From assembly GCF_008728635.1 (NCBI RefSeq), contig NZ_CP044285.1:310001-374000 (forward strand): a stretch of DNA of 64,000 nt. Direction: 5' to 3'. The notes below the pieces were generated by a model. That model had not been told where the DNA came from and made no database searches. It worked only from the letters and a program-made list of their open reading frames with translations. How positions within the stretch are numbered: position 1 is the first letter of the stretch; each line of letters opens with the position of its first letter. The stretch is from Hymenobacter baengnokdamensis (GTDB lineage: Bacteria; Bacteroidota; Bacteroidia; Cytophagales; Hymenobacteraceae). Positions 8,664-16,055 of the stretch are shown here, piece by piece. Made by a program: the position numbers and the translations under genes.

Positions 8664-9431
8664 TTACAGAATAAACCCGTACTTGTGCAATGCCTGCCGA
8701 GCTACGGGCGTAGCCATGAAGGCGGCAAAAGCGGTGGCCGTGGTATTGGTCCTGGCACGCTTCAACACCACATAGCGCTGCTGCAAGGGCGCATGAGCCG
8801 CCGTTGGAATAAGGTAAAACCGACCCGCCCGGCGCAGCTCGGGGCTAAGTGCCAGCGAGTAGGCCAGCAGGCCCACTTCGGCCGCGCCGGTAGCGGCGTA
8901 CTGGGCCGTCTGGGCAATGTTTTCGCCCATTACCAGGCGCGATTTTACCTGGTTGTAGAGCTGGTAGTAACGCAGGGCTTCTTCGGCGCGCTGGCCATAG
9001 GGCGCGTGGGCGGGGTTGGCAATGGCAATGTGCCGCACCTGCGGGTCGAGCAGGGTATTCATGCCTTTGAGACTGGGGTTCAGCTTCTTGCTCCACAGCA
9101 CCAGGCGGCCCTGCGCATAGAGCTGCGGTGCCCCCGCCGTAAGGCCCTGCTGCTGGAGGCGTAGCGGGTAGTCGCCATCGGCTGAGAAAAAAATATCGAA
9201 CGGCGCGCCGTGGCTAAGCTGCTCGTAGAACTTCCCCGATGAGCCATAGACCACCGTTGCCGGACTGGCCGGATGCTGGCGGTTGAAAATCGTCACCAGC
9301 GAGTCGAGCACGTACTTGAGGTCGGCGGCGGCGGCGATGGTAATGGGCGCGGGGCCGGCCGGACCCAACGGGGCCGCCCGCGTAGGCAGCCAGCTGCTCA
9401 GCAGCAGAAACGCAAGCAGAATTCGGAACAT
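8664..9431 (-). CDS. modA: molybdate-binding periplasmic protein ModA
   Basis: A 255-residue substrate-binding protein. The signal peptide MFRILLAFLLLSSWLPTRAA fixes the start at base 9431; a longer frame to 9482 would overlap the promoter box at 9472-9479 and is rejected. The mature part shows ITIAAAADLKYVLD, YGSSGKFYEQL, GAPFDIFFSAD and NPAHAPYGQ, all typical of ModA oxyanion sites. It delivers molybdate (perhaps tungstate) to ModBC. First gene of the operon. Confidence 0.9.
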   Translation of the reverse strand: MFRILLAFLLLSSWLPTRAAPLGPAGPAPITIAAAADLKYVLDSLVTIFNRQHPASPATVVYGSSGKFYEQLSHGAPFDIFFSADGDYPLRLQQQGLTAGAPQLYAQGRLVLWSKKLNPSLKGMNTLLDPQVRHIAIANPAHAPYGQRAEEALRYYQLYNQVKSRLVMGENIAQTAQYAATGAAEVGLLAYSLALSPELRRAGRFYLIPTAAHAPLQQRYVVLKRARTNTTATAFAAFMATPVARQALHKYGFIL

Positions 9432-9461
9432 AATAAGCAAGCAGAGCAACGGGATGCCACC

Positions 9462-9483
9462 GTTATATATGCAAAGATACAAC
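9462..9483 (-). promoter_or_regulatory. modA promoter with overlapping imperfect dyad (ModE-like)
   Basis: On the minus strand TATCTTTG (9479-9472) fits the Bacteroidota TAnnTTTG -7 box, about 40 bases before the modA ATG. It sits inside a dyad: GTTATAT (9462-9468) and ATACAAC (9477-9483), six of seven bases complementary, 8-base spacer. The GTTATAT arm resembles half-sites bound by the molybdate repressor ModE. No modE gene is in the window, so the regulator is inference; the promoter box is the firmer part. Confidence 0.5.
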
Positions 9484-9510
9484 CCTGCCTAACCCAAGGT
9501 TTTGAGCATG

Positions 9511-9543
9511 AAAAAGCCTGGCAGCGGGGCCGCCAGGCTTTTC
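9511..9543 (-). terminator. intrinsic terminator after the TonB-dependent receptor
   Basis: AAAAAGCCTGGC pairs with GCCAGGCTTTT around a 9-base loop, about 20 bases beyond the receptor stop codon. Flanking A and T runs let it work on both strands. Confidence 0.85.
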
Positions 9544-9564
9544 TGCTGATGAGCCAGCAAAATG

Positions 9565-12018
9565 TTACCAGCGCAGATTCAGCGAAGCCAGGAAGTTTTG
9601 CCGGGCCTGCGGATAGAAATAGCTTTGGTAATACGCCTGCCCACCGTAGAGGTAGCCATAGGTGTAGCCGTTGTTGACGTAGGTAGCGCCCAGCACATTG
9701 TTGACCACCGCCGCCAGCTCAATTTCGCGAAAGCCTAGCGTTGCGGGGTGCCAGAGGTAGCGCAGGCGCACATCCTGCACGTAGTACTGCGGAATGCTGC
9801 GGCTGTCGGTGGCCGTGTTGTCGAGGTATTGGCGGCTGGCGTAGCGGGCCAGGGTAGCCAGGCGCAGGCCGGGCACCAGCTCATATTCCAGCGTGTAGGC
9901 AAAAGTGAGGCTGGGCGAGAAAGATATATCAGTTTGCTTATATTGCGTACCGTGCTCCACGGAATTCTCGTCGGTCAGGTAGTCGGTATAATTGTTGATT
10001 TTATTACGACTGACGGTAGCCGTGGGGCTGAAGGTGAGCCCTTTGGCCAGGCGGGCAGCAGCTTGCAGCTCAATACCGGTGCGGTACGAGTCGCGCACGT
10101 TGGTATGGATGGGGTTGCCCACATCGTCGAGGCGGCCCGAGAGCACGAGCTGGTCGCGGTACAGCATCAGGTAATAGTTAGCCGACCATTGAAAAGCGCC
10201 CGTGGTGTGGCGCAGGCCCACCTCCAGGTTGTGCAGCTTTTCGGCGGTGGGGCGGCGCTCGGCGGGGGTATCGGTATAGTCGGTGCGGGTGGGCTCGCGC
10301 TGCGCCAGGGCATACGAGGCATACGCGGCCACTCCATCCTTCACCTGATACGTAAGGCCCGCCTTCGGATTGAGAAAGTCGAAGTTGATGGTTTGCTGGC
10401 TTTTGCCGCCGTTGGGGCTGCCGTCGGGCGCAAACAGCTCGTAGCTGACGTGGCGGTACTGCACGTCGCCAAACGCCGACAGGTTGTCGCTGAGCGCCAC
10501 CGTGGCACGGACGTAGGTATTCACATCCAGCTTGTGGGCGTTGGGCTCCGAGTAATAGGGCGTGCCGGTTTCGGGAATGTTGTTGCCGCGCTGTGCCCAG
10601 GTCAGCTCGTCGTAGTGCTGGCCCCGGTAGCCTACCACGGCGCCGCCCAGGGTAGCTTCGGAGAGCAAGCCGCCGGCAGCGGGCCGCAGCTGCAAGGCGT
10701 AAGTAGCGCCGTAAAGGTCGGTTTTGAGCCAGCGGCGGCGAATAACGTCGGTAGTAGTGAGCGTATCGAAGCCACCGGCCGCGCGCGGCTGGTACACCGG
10801 CCCTGAAATGCCGTACATGGCAAAGCTCTGGTTGGCCTTGTACTCCTCGTAGTAGCCACCGCCGCGCGTCCAGAAAGGCGTCACACTCAGGTTGAGCTTC
10901 GAAGTTAATTGCCTTGAAATCAGAAATTGATAATAGTCCTGCTGGTAGTTATCGGTCTGGTTTTTATAGGCGGGCTGGTGCTGGCCGGCGTCGGTGCCCG
11001 CCTCGTTGTAGCGGCGGTTTTTAGTCAGCAGCGAGTCGGCTAGGCCGTACCAGGCCTGGTAGGTCGTTTCATAGCCCGTGATAACGAGGGCGCGCAGCAG
11101 CGTTTTCTCATCCGAATAGGTACCGGCCAGGTACAGCGACTTCAGCCGCGACCAGCCCCGGTCGATGTAGCCGTCGCTTTGCACCCGCGAAGCCCGCGCA
11201 TCGAGGGTAAAGTGGCCATTGAGAAGGCCGGTGCCGGCAGCCACCGTCGTTTTCCAGGTGCCAAACGAGCCGGCCGAGTTGTTGATTTCGGCGTAGGCTT
11301 TGGGCCGCAGGCCCAGGGTTTCCACGTTCAGGCTGGCCCCGAAGGCCCCCGCGCCGTTGGTACTGGGGCCGGCGCCGCGCTGCACCTGGATGCTCTGGAT
11401 AGACGAAGCCAAATCGGGCAAGTCAACAAAGAATACGCCGTGGCTTTCGGCTTCATTCACCGGCACCCCGTTGAGTGTCACGTTGATGCGGGTACCATCA
11501 GTGCCCCGGATGCGCAGCGCCGTGTACCCCACGCCGGTGCCCGCGTCGGAAGTCGTCACTACGGAGGGCGTCTGGTCGAGCAGGTAAGACAGGTCCTGGC
11601 CAAAGTTGCGGGCTTGCAGCTGCTCGCGGCTTACATTCTGGTAAGTGGTAGCGGTGCGCTCATTGGCGCGGGTGGCCGTTACCACCGCCTCGGGGGTCAG
11701 GTTGCGGGCCGTGCGCAGAGCCAGGGGTGCCAGCTGCTGCGGCCCGGCCTGCCCTTGCAGGGCCTGGCTGATGGGTTCGAAGCCCACAAAGCGCACTTGC
11801 AGCGTGTGCGCCCCGGCCGGCACGGCCGGCAGCGTAAACGCGCCGCTGGCATCGGTAGTGGCGCCCAGGGTAGGCTGGTCGAGAAGCAGCACGGTGGCAC
11901 CGGGCAGGGCAGCGCCCGTTTGGGCGTTGGTAAGGGTGCCGGACACGGGGCCTTGTGCCCACGCCGGCGCGGCCGCCAGCGCCAGCAGCGCTGCTCCCGC
12001 AGAGAGTATCGTTTTCAA
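9565..12018 (-). CDS. TonB-dependent outer-membrane receptor, probable thiamin transporter
   Basis: An 817-residue outer-membrane receptor. Order: signal peptide (residues 1-21, ending AWAQ), a carboxypeptidase-regulatory-like beta domain (about 23-105; GATVLLLDQPT, LQVRFVGFEP), the plug (about 110-235; LRIRGTDGTRINVTLNGVPV, IQVQRGAGPSTNGAGAFG) and a 22-strand-type barrel ending in an aromatic strand (NFLASLNLRW). The message begins with a TPP riboswitch at 12097-12178, so the cargo is most likely thiamin or a precursor; thiamin-regulated TonB receptors are established in Bacteroidota. A pnuC/pnuT-like inner-membrane transporter lies 2 kb upstream. Followed by an intrinsic terminator. Confidence 0.9.
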   Translation of the reverse strand: MKTILSAGAALLALAAAPAWAQGPVSGTLTNAQTGAALPGATVLLLDQPTLGATTDASGAFTLPAVPAGAHTLQVRFVGFEPISQALQGQAGPQQLAPLALRTARNLTPEAVVTATRANERTATTYQNVSREQLQARNFGQDLSYLLDQTPSVVTTSDAGTGVGYTALRIRGTDGTRINVTLNGVPVNEAESHGVFFVDLPDLASSIQSIQVQRGAGPSTNGAGAFGASLNVETLGLRPKAYAEINNSAGSFGTWKTTVAAGTGLLNGHFTLDARASRVQSDGYIDRGWSRLKSLYLAGTYSDEKTLLRALVITGYETTYQAWYGLADSLLTKNRRYNEAGTDAGQHQPAYKNQTDNYQQDYYQFLISRQLTSKLNLSVTPFWTRGGGYYEEYKANQSFAMYGISGPVYQPRAAGGFDTLTTTDVIRRRWLKTDLYGATYALQLRPAAGGLLSEATLGGAVVGYRGQHYDELTWAQRGNNIPETGTPYYSEPNAHKLDVNTYVRATVALSDNLSAFGDVQYRHVSYELFAPDGSPNGGKSQQTINFDFLNPKAGLTYQVKDGVAAYASYALAQREPTRTDYTDTPAERRPTAEKLHNLEVGLRHTTGAFQWSANYYLMLYRDQLVLSGRLDDVGNPIHTNVRDSYRTGIELQAAARLAKGLTFSPTATVSRNKINNYTDYLTDENSVEHGTQYKQTDISFSPSLTFAYTLEYELVPGLRLATLARYASRQYLDNTATDSRSIPQYYVQDVRLRYLWHPATLGFREIELAAVVNNVLGATYVNNGYTYGYLYGGQAYYQSYFYPQARQNFLASLNLRW

Positions 12019-12096
12019 ACGGTAAAAAAGGGATAAGGTAGAACGCGCCCGGGCCCCAGGGGTCGGTGCACAGGCGGAAACGCTCGTGGATTGTTT

Positions 12097-12178
12097 TTTC
12101 CCGACGCCGGCATTACCCGGTTCCGGTTCAATGGGTGTAATCTCAGCCAGCCAGGATTTTCCTGGTCAGCACCCCTAA
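12097..12178 (-). promoter_or_regulatory. TPP riboswitch (THI element)
   Basis: Read on the minus strand, the conserved blocks appear in the right order: AGGGGTGC, a variable P3 hairpin (CCAGGAAAATCCTGG), GCTGAGATTACACCC, TTGAACCGG, then CCGGGTAATGCCGGCGTCGG. These are the pyrimidine-sensing CUGAGA core and the pyrophosphate-sensing helices of the thiamin pyrophosphate aptamer. About 80 bases separate its 3' end from the receptor ATG. No clear terminator with a T-run is seen in that leader, so control of translation initiation is as likely as attenuation. Confidence 0.93.
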
Positions 12179-12361
12179 ACATGCCGCAAAGATAGCGCCC
12201 TGCCAACGTTAAATGGGCATAGTACCGCCAGGTGTGACTGATTTGCTGGCTATCAGCTATCTTAGCATAGTGCGGCAGCCAGCAACGGAAGACGGCCTCT
12301 TTGCGTTGAGGCTAGGCAGCAATCGAACGGTTTTTCATGTCCTCGCTATCGGCCCTTTGTT

Positions 12362-12592
12362 ATGCACCAGCTTTTGTGCGCCCTGTTTTTGCTGGCCGTT
12401 TTCACCATGTTTGTGGTGATGCCCAAGCGGCGTAGCATACCGCCGCCCCCACCGCCTTCTTCCGATGGCGACGACGGGGGCGGCGAGCCCCACGACCCCG
12501 GCCTGCCCGATATCGACCTGCCGCCCGGCATCTCGCGGCCCATCAACGACTGGGAGCCCGACTACAACCGGCGCCGGCCGGTGGAGGTATAG
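12362..12592 (+). CDS. small single-pass membrane protein with proline-rich acidic tail
   Basis: A 76-residue protein. Residues 4-20 form one hydrophobic helix (LLCALFLLAVFTMFVVM), followed by basic PKRR, a run of prolines, an acidic Gly/Asp stretch (DGDDGGGEP) and a conserved-looking tail DLPPGISRPINDWEPDY. Orientation is probably N-out/C-in by the positive-inside rule. No family name is known to me. It stands alone on the plus strand between minus-strand genes, between the riboswitch and the epimerase. Confidence 0.6.
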   Translation: MHQLLCALFLLAVFTMFVVMPKRRSIPPPPPPSSDGDDGGGEPHDPGLPDIDLPPGISRPINDWEPDYNRRRPVEV

Positions 12593-12619
12593 GGTGTCAG
12601 CTAATTACGAGGGCCAATA

Positions 12620-13504
12620 TTAGCCTATTTCGATACTATAGCGGGCAACAAACGTCTGGCCGGGCACTACGGTCAGGATGCCTTCTTTGTCGCGCAGCTC
12701 CTGCGCGGGGCCGGCCAGACTAGCCACGCCCTGCCAGGGCTCAATGCAGACGAAGCCGGCTCCGGGGCCTTTGGTCCAGAGGCCGAGGTACGGAAAGCCG
12801 TCGAACTGCATGCGCACGAAGGGGCCGGTTTTATCGGCCTTCTGCAAGGTAAGGCGCGTAAAATCGAAGTGACTGAATACCAACGCATCGTCGGCAAATA
12901 AGTCGTAGCTCAGCGGCAAAAGTGCTGGCTGGGTGGCCACCGGAGCTGTTTCGCCGGTGCGCAGGCCGCCGCGCAGCAGCTGGCGGCGCAGCGCCACGGG
13001 GTGGTCGAAATGAAACGCATACTCGCTGAATTGCTCGCCCGCCTCGGGCCGCAGCGGGCAGCGAAACGCCGGGTGTGCCCCAATGCTAAATAGCAGCTCG
13101 TGCGGCGCTGCGGCGGGGTTGCGCACGCGCCACTCCACGGTAAGGAGGGTATCGCGCAGCTCGTAATGGACCCGCAGGTCAAACTCGAAGGGGAAAACGG
13201 CCCGGCTGCTTTCGCTGGCCATGAGCTGAAACGTGAGGCTGCCCGCCTCGTGCCTGATGAGCTGAAATTCCTGGTCGCGGGCAAAGCCATGCTGCGGTAG
13301 CTTATACAATTGGCCCTCATACAGATACGAGTCATTGGGCAGCTTGCCTACGATGGGAAACAGCAGCGGCGCGTGGCGCGCCCACTGCGCCGGGTCGGCG
13401 GGCCAGATGTAATCGCGGCCCGTAGCCAGGTGCACAAAGCTGGTAAGCTCGGCACCGTGGGTGGAAACTTCGACGCGGGCGGTGGCAGAGGTCAGGGTAG
13501 GCAT
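12620..13504 (-). CDS. aldose 1-epimerase family protein (LacX-like)
   Basis: A 294-residue galactose-mutarotase-fold protein. Family marks: WARHAPLLFPIVGKL, LPQHGFARDQEF (His of the catalytic region), SIGAHPAFRCPL (second active-site His) and a late GFVCIEPWQG with the Glu that acts as base. This fits the LacX/YihR-like branch of sugar mutarotases. Sugar specificity unknown. It follows the NadR-like kinase on the same strand by 63 bases and may share its transcript. Confidence 0.85.
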   Translation of the reverse strand: MPTLTSATARVEVSTHGAELTSFVHLATGRDYIWPADPAQWARHAPLLFPIVGKLPNDSYLYEGQLYKLPQHGFARDQEFQLIRHEAGSLTFQLMASESSRAVFPFEFDLRVHYELRDTLLTVEWRVRNPAAAPHELLFSIGAHPAFRCPLRPEAGEQFSEYAFHFDHPVALRRQLLRGGLRTGETAPVATQPALLPLSYDLFADDALVFSHFDFTRLTLQKADKTGPFVRMQFDGFPYLGLWTKGPGAGFVCIEPWQGVASLAGPAQELRDKEGILTVVPGQTFVARYSIEIG

Positions 13505-13567
13505 GGGTAGAAAAATTAAGCTGAAGCTTACCGGAAAGCAGCTAGCCGCTATACGTGAGGGAGCCGG

Positions 13568-14176
13568 CTAGCGCTTTGCCAGCAGCGCGGCTACGGCTGT
13601 GGTAGCCTGCGCCAGGCGCTCGGCGGGCGGCCCGCTGATTTCGGCAAAGGGCCAGCCCCGGCTTTGCAGCTCGGCCAGGTACAGCCGGTAAAAGTGCCAG
13701 CGCTGGGCCGGGTCGGGATGCTCGCGCAGCGGGTCGGGCGTCCAGGGCAGGTCGGGGGCCAGCAGCAGCGTCAGGGCGTAGCGCGGCTTAGTCAGCTCGG
13801 CTAGTATCCAGGCCGGGCAGGCGCCAAAAGCATTTTCAGCCCATATTTTCAGCACCAGTAAATCGGTATCGCAAAAGAGCAGGCCGGTGGCCTGGGCCGC
13901 GGCCACGTCTTCGGCGGCCAGCTGGCTGTGGGCAATGGTTTCGAGGTCGGGCAGGGCGTAGCGGGCGCCGTTTTTTTCGAGGTACTCGCGGGCGTATTCC
14001 GGCACGAATACGCTGCCGTAGTGCGCGGCCAGCTGCGCCGCCAGCGTGCTCTTGCCCGCCGATTCGGGCCCGGTAAGCGAGACTTTTTTCAAGGAAGTAG
14101 TTGAAGCCAGGAATGAAACACGCTCCTTTTTCACCTCCTCGCCCCAGCCTGTCTGGGTCAGCTTTTCCTGCTTCAT
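13568..14176 (-). CDS. NadR-like P-loop kinase, candidate vitamin kinase
   Basis: A 202-residue ATPase like the C-terminal ribosylnicotinamide-kinase half of NadR. Walker A is GPESAGKST; FVPEYAREYL, the acceptor-side LLFCDTDLLVLKIWAE and a lid WTPDPLREHPD follow. The frame opens further upstream, but the ATG at 14176 overlaps the pnuC-like stop by 4 bases (ATGA) and starts MKQEKLTQTG, which is preferred. In Bacteroidota such kinases accompany PnuC/PnuT transporters and trap the imported vitamin. Nicotinamide riboside is the default substrate; thiamin is a reasonable alternative given the nearby TPP-controlled receptor. Confidence 0.8.
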   Translation of the reverse strand: MKQEKLTQTGWGEEVKKERVSFLASTTSLKKVSLTGPESAGKSTLAAQLAAHYGSVFVPEYAREYLEKNGARYALPDLETIAHSQLAAEDVAAAQATGLLFCDTDLLVLKIWAENAFGACPAWILAELTKPRYALTLLLAPDLPWTPDPLREHPDPAQRWHFYRLYLAELQSRGWPFAEISGPPAERLAQATTAVAALLAKR

Positions 14177-14799
14177 TCTACGCGCGCTCTTTTGGCATCC
14201 TTTTTCCACTCCCAGTAGCCATAAATAGCCAGCGCCAGATACAGCGCATACAGCAAGCTGGTCGGATACAAGTGCTTGGCCCACAGAATAGGGACGTAAA
14301 CCATATCAACCAGTATCCAGAGCCACCAGTTTTCGAGGCGCTTGCGCATGAGCAGAAACTGCGCTACAATGCTCACGCCCGTGGTAAAGCTATCTAGGTA
14401 CGGAAAGGCGGAGTCGGTGTGGTGGCGCAGGTAGTAGCCGAAGCCCGCCGTGTAGGCCACGGCAAAGGCGGCCGACAGCAGCCACTCGGCTGGCGTAGTG
14501 TGCGTGACGGCGAGCGGGGTTTTGTTGCGCCCGCCATACAGCCACTCGTACCAACCATAAGCGCTGAGCGCAATAAACAAACCCTGCAGGTTGCGGTCCG
14601 AATACAGCGCCGCGTGGTGGTAGATGGCCACGTAGAGCAGGCAGCTGACAATGGCAATTGGAAAATTCCAGAGCGACTCGCGAGCCGCCAGCCACACGCA
14701 GGCAAAGCCCGTGAGCACGGCCGCCCATTCGAGGCCGGTAGTGGCGCGCACGGCGGCCAGAATATCGGCGGGCAGGCTCGCAAAAGCAAAAAGCAGCAT
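14173..14799 (-). CDS. PnuC/PnuT family vitamin transporter
   Basis: A 208-residue inner-membrane protein with about seven hydrophobic segments. Family marks: LEWAAVLTGFACVWLAARES, LWNFPIAIVSCLLYVAIYH, YGWYEWLYGG and ENWWLWILVDMVYVPILW. PnuC facilitates nicotinamide riboside diffusion and PnuT thiamin, with trapping by a kinase; the overlapping NadR-like gene supplies one. The start at 14799 (MLLFAFASLP) is chosen because the longer frame would run into the promoter of the divergent rhodanese gene. Substrate is not decided by sequence. Confidence 0.87.
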   Translation of the reverse strand: MLLFAFASLPADILAAVRATTGLEWAAVLTGFACVWLAARESLWNFPIAIVSCLLYVAIYHHAALYSDRNLQGLFIALSAYGWYEWLYGGRNKTPLAVTHTTPAEWLLSAAFAVAYTAGFGYYLRHHTDSAFPYLDSFTTGVSIVAQFLLMRKRLENWWLWILVDMVYVPILWAKHLYPTSLLYALYLALAIYGYWEWKKDAKRARVE

Positions 14800-14842
14800 A
14801 CAGTAAGGCAGAAAAGCCGCGCAAGGTAGCCGCAGCCCCAGG

Positions 14843-14850
14843 TACTTTTG
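14843..14850 (+). promoter_or_regulatory. -7 promoter box immediately before the rhodanese start
   Basis: TACTTTTG fits TAnnTTTG exactly and ends 4 bases before the ATG at 14855, so transcription would begin at or next to the start codon. Confidence 0.55.
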
Positions 14851-14854
14851 CCCC

Positions 14855-15178
14855 ATGCTACCCGACCTGACGCCCGCCGCCCTGCACGCCCGCCTTGCCG
14901 CCGGCGAGGATATTCAGCTTATCGACGTGCGCGAAGCACGGGAGTTCGACTACTGCCGCATCGCGGGCAGCGCGCTTATTCCGCTGGGCGAGATACCGCG
15001 CCGGGCGGCAGAAATCCGCCCCACGGGGCCGGTGGTGCTCATTTGCCACCACGGCGTGCGCTCGGCCCAGGCGCTGGGCTACTTGCAGCACCGCCTGGGC
15101 CGCGAAAATCTGCTTAACTTAAGAGGCGGTATCGATGCCTGGAGCCGCGAGGTCGATGCCGGCGTGCCGGTTTATTAA
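14855..15178 (+). CDS. single-domain rhodanese-like sulfurtransferase
   Basis: A 107-residue rhodanese (GlpE/PspE size). It shows LIDVREAREF (CH2A motif), the active-site loop CHHGVRSAQ with Cys64 as the persulfide-forming residue, and LRGGIDAWSREVD near the C-terminus. It would move sulfane sulfur in the cytoplasm. Divergent from the pnuC-like gene. DUF2071 follows 31 bases later on the same strand and may be co-transcribed. Confidence 0.9.
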   Translation: MLPDLTPAALHARLAAGEDIQLIDVREAREFDYCRIAGSALIPLGEIPRRAAEIRPTGPVVLICHHGVRSAQALGYLQHRLGRENLLNLRGGIDAWSREVDAGVPVY

Positions 15179-15209
15179 GCTTTAATATTAATAAAGTTTT
15201 ATATTAAAA

Positions 15210-15971
15210 ATGTCTACCCCTACCCTACCCGACCGCCTGGCTCTGCGTGAGCGCCCCGCCGGCCGGGCGCTGATGCACCAGGACTGGGGCGACCTGCTGT
15301 TTATGCACTGGCCCGTGCCGGCCGACGTTATCCAGCCCCACCTGCCTGAGCGCCTGCAGGTTGACACCTACGACGGGCACGCCTGGCTGGGCGTAGTGCC
15401 TTTTCGCATGTGGAACGTGCGCAGCCGAGTCACGCCGCCCGTGCCCGGCGTGCGGGAGTTTCTGGAGCTGAATGTGCGCACCTACGTGCACCTCAATGGC
15501 GTGCCGGGCGTGTGGTTTTTCTCGCTCGATGCCACCAATGCGCTGGCCGTGTGGGCGGCGCGCACTTTTTTTCACCTGCCCTACTTCCGGGCGCGGCTCA
15601 CGCTGGAGCGGCCCGCAACCGAGCGCCTGCACTACACCGGCCACCGCGTGCACAACGGCGCCGCGCCGGCCCACTTCACCGCTACCTGGCAGCTGGGCGA
15701 GGCCCTGCCGCCGAGTGAACCCGGCTCGCTGGCCTTTTTCCTGACCGAGCGCTACTGCCTGTACGCGGCTGGCGGGCACGCCCCAAATTACGGCGACCGG
15801 CTTTACCGGGGCCGCATCGCGCATCAGCCCTGGCCGCTGCGGGCTGCCGAGCTGCTGCACTATGATTCATCGCTGGTTGAAAGCCACGCGCTGCCGACCC
15901 CGGCAGGCGCGCCTGTGCTGCACGCGGGCGGCCCGCTCAGCGTGGATTTGTGGCGCTTGCAGCGGGTGTAA
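15210..15971 (+). CDS. DUF2071 (YqjF-like) family protein
   Basis: A 253-residue protein with the family's signature order: ALMHQDWGDLLFMHWPVP, YDGHAWLGVVPFRMWNVR, ELNVRTYVHLNGVPGVWFFS, and a C-terminal FLTERYCLYAA segment. DUF2071 proteins (for example Bacillus YqjF) have an acetoacetate-decarboxylase-like fold with no settled function. No signal or membrane segment. An AT-rich gap of about 30 bases separates it from the rhodanese. Confidence 0.85.
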   Translation: MSTPTLPDRLALRERPAGRALMHQDWGDLLFMHWPVPADVIQPHLPERLQVDTYDGHAWLGVVPFRMWNVRSRVTPPVPGVREFLELNVRTYVHLNGVPGVWFFSLDATNALAVWAARTFFHLPYFRARLTLERPATERLHYTGHRVHNGAAPAHFTATWQLGEALPPSEPGSLAFFLTERYCLYAAGGHAPNYGDRLYRGRIAHQPWPLRAAELLHYDSSLVESHALPTPAGAPVLHAGGPLSVDLWRLQRV

Positions 15972-16055
15972 GGTTAAATTTGAAATGCGGCAAGGAGCCT
16001 GACAAGGTAGTTGGCCCCCGTGCTGCATTCTTCCTTTTCATTGTTAGCTTAAAAG

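Noticed and set aside
12015..12206. 63-codon minus-strand frame upstream of the TonB receptor
   Set aside because: It runs through the TPP riboswitch, whose conserved blocks explain the sequence; the peptide has no protein-like features.
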